From Didymodactylos carnosus (taxonomy: Eukaryota; Rotifera; Eurotatoria; Philodinida; Philodinidae), in the NCBI GenBank assembly GCA_905250885.1, contig CAJNOQ010000134.1, forward strand, positions 1,063-65,062: a DNA stretch of 64,000 nucleotides, in the 5' to 3' direction. The translations under genes were made by a program, and so were the position numbers. Positions 35,396 to 47,200 of this stretch are shown here, piece after piece (position 1 is the first letter of the stretch; each line of letters begins with the position of its first letter). The notes beneath the pieces are model-generated. The model searched no databases. It was not told the DNA's origin and saw only the letters and a list, made by a program, of their open reading frames with translations.

Positions 35396-37786
35396 TAGTT
35401 TTGCATAGAAATTTTTTTTTCAATGTCTCAAATTCTTCTCTGTCTGTCTGTCTCTCTCCCTCTCTTTCTCCTATATTTTCTAAAAACAGTGACTAACATT
35501 TAGGATAAATTAGTCTTAGAATTCTGTGAGACTACGTGTGGATATCACATAATTTTCTGACACTGTACAGTTTGAAATTCGATTGTAAAAAACTACATGT
35601 ATATAAAGTGGCTTCTGTCTTTTGCTGAGGTTTTAACTATAATCTCTGCGTCTTCTTTTTCTTTTCCTCTCACTCTGCCTCTCTTCCCAATCTGTTTTAG
35701 TTATTGATAGACTTTTGTTCTTGTTGAAGATTCTCACATCCTCAGAACTATTCTAGTCGTTTCGATGTTACACATGTTATCGTTATCGTCAAAAAAGTAG
35801 TAATAATATAATTTATATTTTTACGGATCTCTGTAGCTTTTCATTATGTGGTATGTGCCAATTTGCGCAACAGTAGATCATTTCTCCCTTTTTTCTTTTT
35901 TCACGCAATATATTAACCTGCTCTCTCTTCTCTCTCTCTCTCTCTTCTCTCTCTCTCATTTTTGTCTTCATAACCAACCATTTCTCTTTTACCTCATTTA
36001 TTCTGAGACGTACTGTACCGCTGTTCTTTTTGCTTCTCGCAATATACCGTTTTATATTTTCCATATAACGTCTTTCGTGTTTGTTTGTTTTTTTGTTTGT
36101 TCTGTTGTTGTTTATGTTTATAGATGTTCGATGAAGAGCTTTTTTTTCATTTCTCGTCCAACAAAACAAGTTCTGACTTTCTTTTATACGTATACACGAC
36201 AGAAAAATGGTTTCATGTGTATGCCATATGTTTGCGTGTCTTTTTTTTAAACCATGTACTGCTATTATTATAATATTATTATTATATTACATTTTTCTCT
36301 GATACGTCAGGAGGCTAAAAAAATGAAAGCATGCTTATCTGACTTTTATGCAATAAAAATACTATCCAAGTTTAGAGTGGTTTTCATGTGTTTTTTTAAT
36401 AATAATCACAGGTAATAGACGGGAAATTATATCCATTATTACGTCTTACATTCCTTTTTGAATGAAAGAATGCAAGGAAATGTAATCTGAACTATTGTAA
36501 ACGATGTGCTTTCTATGACAAGGCCAGTTTTTTCATGCCTCGATTTTATTCACTTGTCAGAAAATGGAATATTTGATCTATCTATTAATTATCTATCAAC
36601 AATTCCAATAACGCATAATAGTATGAGATTAATAAAATGCAACTTAATATCTTATGCTTTTTAAGAGAATTCACTAAAAAATGACCTTAGTCGGCATCTC
36701 ATCATTCTCTAATTGATTTTCTAAATATCTCGTTTAACAGCTTACATAAGATGAAGATGTCGCATGACTTTTCTTTTTTTTGGATACATATCGTTCAAAT
36801 GTTACGTTTTACTTTATTTTTTGAGTAGTGTTTTATAATAAGTTTTATTTCATCATTTTGTACATTAAACAATCTCTCATCCAAATGGGGTGCTGAAATC
36901 AAAAAAAGTTGTATAACATTGAAGACAGGGAAAGATACAAACTGGGTTATATAGACAAAAAATAGATTATTTTTTACTTTATAAACATATTTTATGATAT
37001 TTGTACTTAGAGAGTAAAATTGTATCACCTAAAATGTTACACTAGTGTAGCATTTCAGAATCAGTTTCAGACCGCAAACCAAAATTTTTAGAATCATTTC
37101 AACATAATGGCCAGAAACACCTCGTCACTTATTGTACCATGATTTCAGACATGATTTCTTAATCAGGTGCCCCGAAGATCGATTATTCATTTCAAATTAC
37201 AAAGCACATCACTGTTTTTTGAGAAGGGTTTGAATGAAAGTGGATCGCTAACTTTGGAAATTTTTGAAAAATCAGGTCAGTATTCTAGAAGTTGTCATGA
37301 AAATATTTTCATTTTCTTCAATGGATAAGTGTGTTAAAGTGTCTTGTAAAATGTGAAAGTCATCCGGATTCTTCATCTGTCGTGATTTGACTACAGTATC
37401 GGATTTTCTGGAAGTCCAAAGACCCTTCTTCTCTGATAACCTCAAAAAACTGATGGGCAACGGGTTGTCGACCATACTGAGTGCAAACGTTCGTGCACAC
37501 GTTCGTTCTTCGAAAAATGTCAGAAACCAAGTGAAAACATATATGAGGTCAAATAATCCATCTTTGGCTGTTCTCACCGAAAAGTTTAAAATAAGCACAA
37601 CTCAGTCAAAATTAATTTAAATTACCTCAAAAAATACATTCTATTTTATCGGTTTCACTTGATTCTACACTTAAGGTTACTTAGAAAACATTCTTTTCCT
37701 TTCAAGGATTTGTAGAAAACGGTTTTGAAAAACTTCTCTGTTTCTAACTAACAGTTTCTATTCTTATCAACGCTTCATCCAATCAA
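35396..37786. other. Spacer 3' of the CDK gene, no gene seen
   Basis: Contains the CDK 3' UTR at its start, a CT-rich microsatellite at about 35921-35957 and T-rich runs. From 36.9 to 37.7 kb the composition is less AT-extreme and opposite-strand ORFs overlap (37272-37598 minus, 37387-37620 plus), which looks like decayed mobile DNA. A near-perfect 24-bp palindrome lies at 37032-37055. Confidence 0.4.
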
Positions 37787-37788
37787 TA

Positions 37789-38266
37789 CACATTCTAAAA
37801 AATAGTCGTAGAGTAATAAACTATCAAAAAGGGTTTATTGAGATCAATAAACCTTTTAAAAAACGCTTTTCCGTTTTTTATTTCCAAAAAACTAAAAAGG
37901 GTTCGTGACAGATGTAAAATGAAAAACGGGCATTTTTTATCAAAAACAAAAAAAAATAAATAAAAAAACCCTTTTCAGTTTTTTGTCGCGTCTAAAATAC
38001 CAGCTAAAAAGCTCTTCAGTTTTTTGTAGGCTCTAATAAACTAGCTAAAAAACCGAAGATTTTTTAAGCTGGTATTTGAGACTCGACAAAAAACTGAAAA
38101 GGGTTTTTTATTTTTGATAAAAAACGCCCGTTTTTCATTTTACATCTGTCACGAACCCTTTTTAGTTTTTTGGAAATAAAAAATGGAAAAGCGTTTTTTA
38201 AAAGGTTTATTGATCTCAATAAACCCTTTTTGATAGTTTATTAATCTACGACTATTTTTTAGAGTG
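37789..38266. mobile_element. Foldback MITE with TA target site (Tc1/mariner-like)
   Basis: About 478 bp in which two arms of roughly 200-220 bp are near-perfect reverse complements around a loop at about 38008-38068. Ends read CACATTCTAAAAAATAGTCG on the left and, in reverse complement, CACTCTAAAAAATAGTCG on the right. Both ends are flanked by TA, the target-site duplication of Tc1/mariner-type elements. There is no coding capacity, so it is non-autonomous. The arms also contain a smaller palindrome, TTTATTGAGATCAATAAA. High arm identity suggests a fairly recent origin or arm homogenisation. Confidence 0.8.
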
Positions 38267-40359
38267 TAGTTGCTTGGAACTTTATGTTTGTTATAATATG
38301 TAGATGTTCCCTTTCTGCAGACGAAATTTCACCCCAGCGATAGTCCGGCAGTTATATCGTAAATCTTGCTTTTTTCCAGCATACTTATTATTCTATTTAT
38401 GAGCTGAGTCATAGGCAACTAAAGATAATTAAGCGATTCTCGATAGACGATGTGGGTTCTGATATGTGAGTCAGGAGTAAATGTATTGCATACGCCAAGT
38501 GTCCCTGTGTATGTAATTAAAATTGTCTTTATTAATACTACTGTAAATAATAAAATAAAGTATTATTCGATTATAATATAAGCAGATTTATGGGAATTTT
38601 AAGTGAACAACAATGCGGCAGAATTTTTATTTTGCAAAATTGTACATTGAATATTATTAATGACTAATAAAGTTATTATAAAAGCATTTCAGTACAGAAA
38701 CACGGAACGTTTTATTAACTCGTTAATATCCTATCAGCTCATTCCTTCAACGTTTGCACTTTAGTTCAGTTTTGCATAACAGTCCATTTGTTTAGCCCTG
38801 CTAATTGTTAAAAATATTGGTCTTTTTTCACTAATTACATTTGTTTGTGTAGAAAGCTAGTAAGTTCGTTCGAAAACTGCTCGGAATCCGAACTTATCTA
38901 CTTCAGTATCTTCTACAAAGACACTCTAGCATTACAGCGAGACAGAGACGGCTCTATCTAGATCTTGTTAGTATAGCTTTTCGCTTTTGCATGTTGCACA
39001 CAAAACGTTTTTGCTAAGAACTAAACGATACATCTTTTTGAAATCAACTCAATTTTCGGAACGAGAGAACTACGTCGGTGTAAAAAGTGTTCATTTATTT
39101 CTGATTCACCTATTATGTTCATTCGATTTATCCAGGCGACTTACCATGTGACCAGTTTTTGATCCATTAGCTCTTGTGCAATACGCTTGAGAACCTCGGT
39201 AAAGATATTGTTCAATGTGATTCATTTGTTTGTCTGTTTAATTCTCGTTTAAAAATCTCCTCAAAACCAAAATTCTGAAAAATAACTTTTTCTTTAACCC
39301 ATTATTTATTTATCAATATGTATTCACAACAGCTATCACTCACTATTCAAGAATTAAAGAAGATAGTAAGATTTTCCTTTTCATTTTTTTAAAAGATTTA
39401 GGGAAATTAAAATAAGAGAATAATTTGTTGATGGAAACGAGAATTTGATCTTTCAAACATTAGCATACTCCTATGAACTCACAAATTCGATATCGAATGA
39501 AGAGTAAGAAAACAACTAATGTAAATTATTTTATATTATTTATTTTGTGAATACGTTTTTTACTCGAGTTTTTATTATTAAAATTGAAATATGTTAATAT
39601 TCCCGTGTTGTTGCATAGAAGCTTGTGTTTTTTACCATTAGTTAACAGAAAAGTTATATACATTAGGAATGTGACATGCACTGACATAAGTCATTTGCCT
39701 GTTGCAATATCTTTTACAACCACGTTGAAATCTATTTGTGTTACTTTTGCATGGCTAGCTGTAGCAATCGATATTGGCAACCGACGATAAATGTTTACAA
39801 TGTGTCTGTAATGTTCAAACAAGCCGTAGAAATGTTGGTTGTTATGGAATATTTATTCAAGTTTATGTGACTATTCACTGTCAAAAAAAAGCGTCTTGAT
39901 AAACCACTCTGATGGCTTCAAAATGCATCCACCGCTCGTAATGAAGGCACGTTAGGTGCATTTTCTCATATTTTTTACTGTTAGTCGCCTCGATGTCTTG
40001 ACAAAATACCTCTCAATTACTACTTTTTTTTGATGAAAATAGCTCAGGTGCTTTCGATAGACATCACTAGCACATCAGAAAGTCATAAGGCACTAGCTAC
40101 GGCCGAGACACTCAGTCGTCCATCAGCCATCGATAAATCACGTAGTTGCATTCAAGGTACCGGAGATGCATCGAGACTCTTGTTAGACACAAAGTTATTC
40201 TGGTACCTAGTCAAGACATTTCTGGCAAGAGAAATGAAAAGATAACATTTCTAGAAAAGTGCCATATCTACATTGTTTCTTTGTCCATTAAGATAAGAAC
40301 GTCCTTACTCTTAAAATGTATGCAAATCGTACAAGACTAACCCACTCTAGAATATTTGC
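38267..40359. other. Spacer, no gene seen
   Basis: AT-rich sequence with short random ORFs. From about 39.9 kb the texture changes to the less AT-rich style of the foldback region that follows, with repeated TGCATC/GATGCA motifs, so the mobile DNA may start here. Confidence 0.35.
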
Positions 40360-41510
40360 CTAACAGTGATGAGCAGTAACAGTTATCAGCAGTTTTACAA
40401 GTATAATAGGCAACTTGCAAGACTTTATAGAGCAACAACGAGAAGACATCGAATTTCGATATCTTCTGGATGCGAGGGGGTTTTCGACACGATGCATCCA
40501 CTGGGATACCTAGTTTTTTTATCGGACCAATGGCTACTCAGATCTGAATATTCACGTCTTCGTTGATACCCTCGCTCATTAGTTTTTTATAACTCGATGA
40601 TAATGCGGAAGTTAAGGTTTAAATTACTCGTGTAAACTCATAATAACATTCTCTAGCTATTCCTAGAAAGTGGCCGGTATATACTGTATAGGTCAGGTGT
40701 TACGTTCAAAACTCGATCCCAGATTGGTCGATATTTTAAAAATTATATATCTCAAAAACTAAACAACATTAGTAGATGATTGTTTCACCAAATTAAAGAT
40801 TATTTTTCAGCAAAGATCTGGGTAGAAAAAGTTCGAAAAAAATCGAAGTTCTCCCAGAAACACATATCAGTCAGTTCAGTTTTGGCTGCTGATCCTAAAT
40901 ATGACATTGGTTTTGCAAAAAATGAACGACGGTTGATGGCAAAAGCTGCGAAATGCGAGTGCATTTCCTTGCTTTTTGGCTGTATTTCTTTGAAACTTCT
41001 TAAAATGTTTTCTACATGAGAGTTCAAACAGTGTCAACCTATTACGTTTGTAGAATTTAAACTGCTCTTTAATTTGGTGAAACAATCATCTACTAATGTT
41101 GTTTAGTTTTTGAGATATATAATTTTTAAAATATCGACCAATCTGAGATCGAGTTTTGAACGTAACACCTGACCTATACAGTATATACCGGCCACTTTCT
41201 AGGAATAGCTAGAGAATGTTATTATGAGTTTACACAAGTAATTTAAACCTTAACTTCCGCATTATCATCGAGTTATAAAAAAACTAATGAGCGAGAGTAT
41301 CAAAGAAGACGTGAATATTCAGATCTGAGTAGCCATTGGTCCGATAAAAAAACTAGGTATCCCAGTGGATGCATCATGTCGAAAACCCCCAGCACCCAGA
41401 AGATATCAAAGCTCGATAAATAGTTACTTTAGAATTTAAGAAACAATAGTTGCTGCAAGTCCCCTATTAACTGATAAAAAACTGTAACTAGTACATACAT
41501 AGAGTTTAGT
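40360..41510. mobile_element. Large foldback (inverted-repeat) element
   Basis: Arms at about 40449-40798 and 41070-41418 are reverse complements with only scattered differences: for example GATGCATCCACTGGGATACC in the left arm pairs with GGTATCCCAGTGGATGCATC in the right. A weaker outer extension reaches about 40375 and 41490. The centre (about 40799-41069) is unique and open on both strands (79 and 75 codons), but neither translation resembles a known transposase. Ends and target duplication are not certain, so the superfamily is undetermined; a foldback or non-autonomous DNA transposon fits best. Confidence 0.75.
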
Positions 41511-43482
41511 GATGCAACTGCAGCCGATCTGTTAATATTTATAATATTCTTTCCTGACATGCATATTAATGCCGGCAATGCCGGAATTCACATGAGAAGA
41601 TAATCTAAAATAGAATTGACTGTGTTAATGTTTTCATTAGATGTGTAGTGGAACGTCTGTCTTATCTATGAATTGATTTCCGAACGTAAATGTTTTTGCT
41701 ATTTTAGCAAAGAGTTGAAAATAAAAGCTGTGCAGATATATACACAATTTTTTCGATTTTAGTAAAACAATCTCACGATATTTAAGTTATATCCCAATTT
41801 AATCGATTATGTCGATAAAAACGGATGGCCCTTCTGTTGTCCCATACATTTACTTAAATGTATCTGGAAGTTAAAAATCCCATAACTACCAAATAATTAA
41901 GTTTGTATTTTCTTAACCTGTCTATATCCAAGAAGAAAAACTAGTATTTTTTCTACTTATTTCTTCAACGCAGACAGACCTACTCATCTGTTTTCTGCAT
42001 ATTTCTGATCGTAGTCCGCTTTTATAAGACATTCCAGCGTATTTAATGCATCTTGGATGCTTTATAGAAATCGGGATACCCTACTTCATGCATCTGAAAT
42101 GCATCTGATTTATATGGGAGAATGCATCCAAGGTGCCTTGACTAAACATCCACGATGTCTCACGAAGACACTATTGGTGCATAAAGTTGGAATCCAAGTA
42201 CCTTCGTAAGATATTGTGACTCGTCTTTTACATGGAAATATCTTATTGATGCAAAAATGAGGTTGGCTCTAAAGCGCCTAAAATGTATTTATTTTTAAAA
42301 ATTACACCTCTTTTTTCACAATATTATTAAATTAAAAAAGAATTTGGCTCTTGGGATATTGGAGTAAGGTAGCTGCATGATATTATTCTGGTTAAAAAAT
42401 AACGATAAAATACCACGAATTACGGAGTTCTATTGTAATACGTTTTTTTTTAAGACTTTTGTCTGCAGTTTTCTATTCAATGAATAAAAATAAGTATATT
42501 GAGAATTTGTTGTGTTTTTCTTTCAAAATATTCGTTATATTATTTTTATCAACTAATAAACTGATTCGGTTAATCTTGACAAATTATTGGTATAAAATAG
42601 AAGTTAGATCTTGATTTTTCAGTCTTATTTAATCACAAAGTCGAAATTTAAACTAAATGCGTCTATATGTATTAAACACAAAATTAGTTTTTCAATCAGA
42701 AACATGTCGTGCGTATGAATAATTGAAGTTTCTCTTTTATATCTTCGACATTTTGCATTTTTGTTGCTATTCAAATAAATACAAGCATTCGGCTGTTCTA
42801 AGAGATATCAAAACTAAGAATGATAAACGACTAAAAACTCTTTCAGTTTTAAACTTCTTGTATATCTCGTTGTTTTCATAGGATTTTTATAACTTTATAT
42901 AATCGTCTGTCCGTATATTATAAACATGTGGCGACTACTACTGGAATCTAAACAAGTATAGTAACTGTTAATCAATCTTACATTATATCCTTGGTTTTTC
43001 TTTTTTCTATGTATATAACATCAACATTTATTTGTTGTGTTGGAGTTAATGTCTACTTTTTTTTTCGGAAAATAAAACAAAGTTATCTGATTATCGACAA
43101 TGTTCTTTTAGAAAATAAAGTGTGTAACTACCCTTCCACTTGTCATACATCATCATTACTCATTTTACTAGTAATGTTTGTTGCTCAGTTCACTTCTTCT
43201 AATTATTGCACACATCTGTCTTCAAGAAACACTTGTCATTGTATACACAGAGTGAATATTAGTATGATGAACATAACGATGATTTATTCATTATATATCT
43301 AAAGATACATATCGGTATTATTATGTTTGAGAAGAATTTTTTTTCCCTCTATATCACAACATCATCAGTGTTGTTTGTCATTTATTATAAGTTAACATAT
43401 CTTTTTTAATGAGCTATATCAAATAGATATGTCCAATAACATAGAACAATTTTCACAATTAAAAGGATTTTGTATCGATAAT
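41511..43482. other. Spacer between two foldback elements
   Basis: The 42.0-42.2 kb part repeats TGCATC and ATGCATC motifs also found near 39.9-40.2 kb, which suggests related repeat debris on both sides of the 40.4-41.5 kb element. The rest is AT-rich without coding character; the 103-codon ORF at 42991-43302 has no recognisable domain. Confidence 0.35.
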
Positions 43483-44207
43483 GGGTAATTCCATGGAGTT
43501 CGTACTACATTTATGATCATTTTCATCGTGTAAGCAAAAAAAAACAATCCATTTAAATAAAAGACTTGTGTATGAGATCAACAAGTACTGCTACATTGAA
43601 AATGTTTCAAAATATCAATATTATAGAAAATTTTACATCGACATTTTGGATTTGGATTTTTTAGAGCACTCAAGAACAGTTAATATGCCATGAAACGAGT
43701 AGGAGTAAACAAAAAGATGGATCTTTCTTTAGATATGAATGAAAAAATTTATAATTGTATGATTCACCTTACAAGATATTCCTCAAAATCGTTTTTGTTC
43801 AAATTTTAAACCATAATGACTTCGTTTAGATTGGTTACCTAATAAATAATTATAAATTTCCGAACACTTTTGCGCTCTTTGTCTACGTCGATGTCGTTTT
43901 TCTATAAAAGGCCGAATTTCCAGATATCCATTCATCACCTGAATTTCAAAAACTCCTGATAACCGTGTCTGATCAATGACTTTCGAATAAGGATGATTTC
44001 TAAAGAAATTATATGGAATTCTATATCACGAGAAAGTATCATTTTTGTGCTCCATTTCTGTTCATATAATTTCAAAAGCAAATTAACCGTTCTTAAGTGC
44101 TCTAAAAACTCAAATCAGAAATGTCAATATGAGATCTTTTATAAAGTTGATATGTTCATATTAAAAATGGCGTAAATGTAGTACGAACAAACTGCATGGA
44201 ATTGTCC
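43483..44207. mobile_element. Foldback element enclosing a coding-like exon
   Basis: The left end GGGTAATTCCATGGAG and the reverse-complemented right end GGACAATTCCATGCAG pair, both followed by CGTACTACATTTA. Further in, TTTTTAGAGCACTCAAGAAC on the left pairs with a right-arm TTTTTAGAGCACTTAAGAAC. The arms have diverged by substitutions and indels, so this is older than the 37.8 kb MITE. The centre holds a 71-codon minus-strand frame. No target duplication is evident. Confidence 0.65.
43783..43999 (-). CDS. Coding-like terminal exon inside the foldback element
   Basis: A minus-strand stretch starts at an acceptor (AATTTCTTTAG, ending at 44000), is open for 71 codons and ends in TGA. The translation begins NHPYSKVIDQTRLSGVFEIQ, continues MNGYLEIRPFIEKRHRRRQR and ends YGLKFEQKRF. 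Its balanced composition and basic segment look like real protein rather than AT-rich noise. It lacks a start codon near its 5' end and would need an upstream exon. It could be the last exon of a transposon protein, a host-gene piece caught in the element, or a fossil. No family recognised. Confidence 0.4.
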
Positions 44208-47200
44208 GAAACTGTTCTTTCTTTCTGAAGTTAGAAAATGTTTGTAGTATGAGAAAATATTATTAGAAGTACTCTCCTATAAGATACAAGTTAAAACTTC
44301 GAATAGACGTTAGTTATAAAGCCATAAATATCTTCTACCAATGTATATATTAGTTATATATCATTCAGCATTCTATCTTTTATATTAAACAAGCACTATG
44401 CATAATTTAACGGCAACTACCTTTTCTTTCTATGTTGTTTTTATAATAGGAAACAGATAGACTGGTAGTTAGTGTCAAATTGTATTTTGATAATAGTAAT
44501 CAAGAGAGTTATTAGAAGCACATAACACTACTAGTTGGACAGGAAAAATATGGCACATGTAATGAACAACACACGTTAAAAGTTAATGGTAAATACGAGT
44601 AAAGAAAGGCAGAATATGTACATATATATAAGAGAAAATGTATAGTAACTTAGAGAAATCTTTCGATGATCTTTTAACGATTCATTAGATAAATATATCA
44701 AAATTCTTTGAAGTATATTTTATATCATTTTTCTTTGTTAGAAAAAGAAAGTACCGTTAGAAAAATCTATATTGATTGTAATTGAAATTAAAAAACAAAA
44801 TTATTCATCTAATAAAGTTTCTGGATAGTTGCTTGCTTAACATGGTTATACTACACCATTCTACTTTCAAATCAGGTGCTATAATTGTTTGTATGTGTAT
44901 GTATGTACTTATCACACTTATTGTCGGATGTTGAAAAACATCCAATTTTAAAATGAAAATGACGATTGAAATATAAATCAAACGAAACAATTGTCTGTTA
45001 TGCATAATTATTAGCTTATAGCGTTGAAGAAAAAAGAGAAAAGAAAAGAAAAAAATCAACAAACATTGCTTATTAAAGGATTTAAAGGCGTGGATTGGAT
45101 GATTGTCACAATTTAAATTTATGAGAAGCGGTCTCTTTTATTCCTGAAGAACATGGTTCCGTTGTTAAATAGAAGAAGAAAAAAAAAGATTTATGCCATT
45201 TAGAAATCGTTCAATCAATCATCGTTATAGTATAGTATATATTTCAAACAAACATTGAATGGATGATATTGACTAGTTTTCTAGAATCTTTATTTAGAAC
45301 TTTATCTATCCATATACCTTATTCTGGTACTATATTAATTTGGAACCAATAGAATGAACATATTGTATCAATTAATATAATATACACTTTGACTCTTGAT
45401 GATATTTGTTTTGCCTCAATGCATTTTTCTATTCTATTTTGTTCTTCGTCACGCATACTCTATCTACCTGTATGTATGTATATATAAAAGCAATTATGAG
45501 GATCATTTTCAGTATGTGTGTGTGTTTTATTAGATAATGACTTTCACTTTAAATCTCACATTCTCTCTCTCTTTATACATACTAGATACATGTGTGTGTT
45601 ATAGATGCATGAGTAAAATCTTAGATAGATGAGGCTAATAGAATTTACTAAATGTGTGTGTGAAGGCTGATCAATTACCAACGATGATTAAATATATAAT
45701 CCTTCCTCTAATATGCCGATCTTCTTCTTTTTTTCAATCAATTTGAACTATCTCATGTCACTTGATCAAGCCGCTTGTGATGGTGGTTGGGTTTAATGCT
45801 AAACAATCCTCATTCAATTTCATAATTGAGTATTTAATCGGATGAAAACGTAGAAGAAATAGACGATCGAACATTTTCCAAGCAAGAACGATTAAATCTC
45901 TATCTCTGAAGGATGAAATTATTTCTAGATTAGATCGTTGATCAGTCAATAAAAGGTTCAGTTTGATCTATTTATTTGTGTTTAAACACCAATATTTTCG
46001 AGTTCAATCAAAAAACATGTTTATATTCAGTGAGATGTAAATAGTACATAATTTAATCAAATCATAACAACAACTCTAAATTTTATTGATGTCTATTGAG
46101 GTGCCACACATGTAACAAGTCACACTCACACACAAGGCAAAAGATAACACACACACTGTGACTAAAGATAGATAGACGAGATTTCAATTCAATATTATAA
46201 ATTTATCTCTATTATAACGTTTGCCATATTTCTCATCAGTAGGAAATGAACAAATTTTAATTGAATGAAAGAAAGACAAACGTGGCTGGTGCTGATGATG
46301 ATCATTTGTGGTATGAAGTGAGAAATATGATACTTAAACACTTGTTCGCGTGGCTCTTTATATCGACATACTCACACACACATATATACATATTGAATGA
46401 AGAACAAAAATATTTACATATGGAAATAATCGATGATGTTCAAAGATTTTTAAACCGCCGTTGTTTCTATACACAGTAATAAAATAGCACAAATTTCTCT
46501 CTTTCTCTCTCTCTCTCTCTCTTTTTCTCTCTCTTTGAGCTGATAATAAAAGAAAGAAATGATACGAATATATATGTCCATTGAAATTCTGATGAGGTCG
46601 TCAATCAATCACTAATTGCGTGCCGGTACTAGATGAAGAAGCTAATCGTATATTCACAGACATTTTAAATTATACTTTTGTTCTTTCGATTGGAAACATA
46701 TGATGACTTGGTGAGAAAACGTGTAGCGTTGTCACAGTTTCCGTACTCTTTCATAATTCTCTCAGCCATTTTTTATGTGAACAAGTACTTTCGGTAGTGG
46801 TTTGTGCACACAGCTGATTTATACAAAAAGTTAAACAGTATCTTTTTCTTTTTGTGTTTTGTTGTCATATTGGTTTTAGTACGAGCATTGATCCACAAAC
46901 AATCAGTTTGGCTTAAGTAAAATAAAACTGATTGGTTATAAAATTTTTGGTATACAAATTCGATTGATAAACTTAATTATTGCGATATTTCTGATAAAAT
47001 GTTGCGAACATTTATGTCAGCAATATTGAATTTCAAAAGTATATAAGCGTCTATTCATTATCAAAAGATATAATTAACCGTATAGTGGTATCTAATCGTG
47101 TTTGTCACCTTCAGTCTCTCTTCATTTTTCCTGTGTTAAATTCATGTTTTATTTCTTGTTTTACAGTTAGTTGAGCAAATGATTAATAAGTTAATAATAG

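Noticed and set aside
37272-37620. Overlapping ORFs on both strands (108 and 77 codons)
   Set aside because: Neither translation matches a known family; more likely decayed repeat DNA than a gene.
42991-43302. 103-codon ORF rich in Ser, Thr, Cys and hydrophobic residues
   Set aside because: No domain, no splice context and composition typical of chance ORFs in this spacer; not enough to call a gene.
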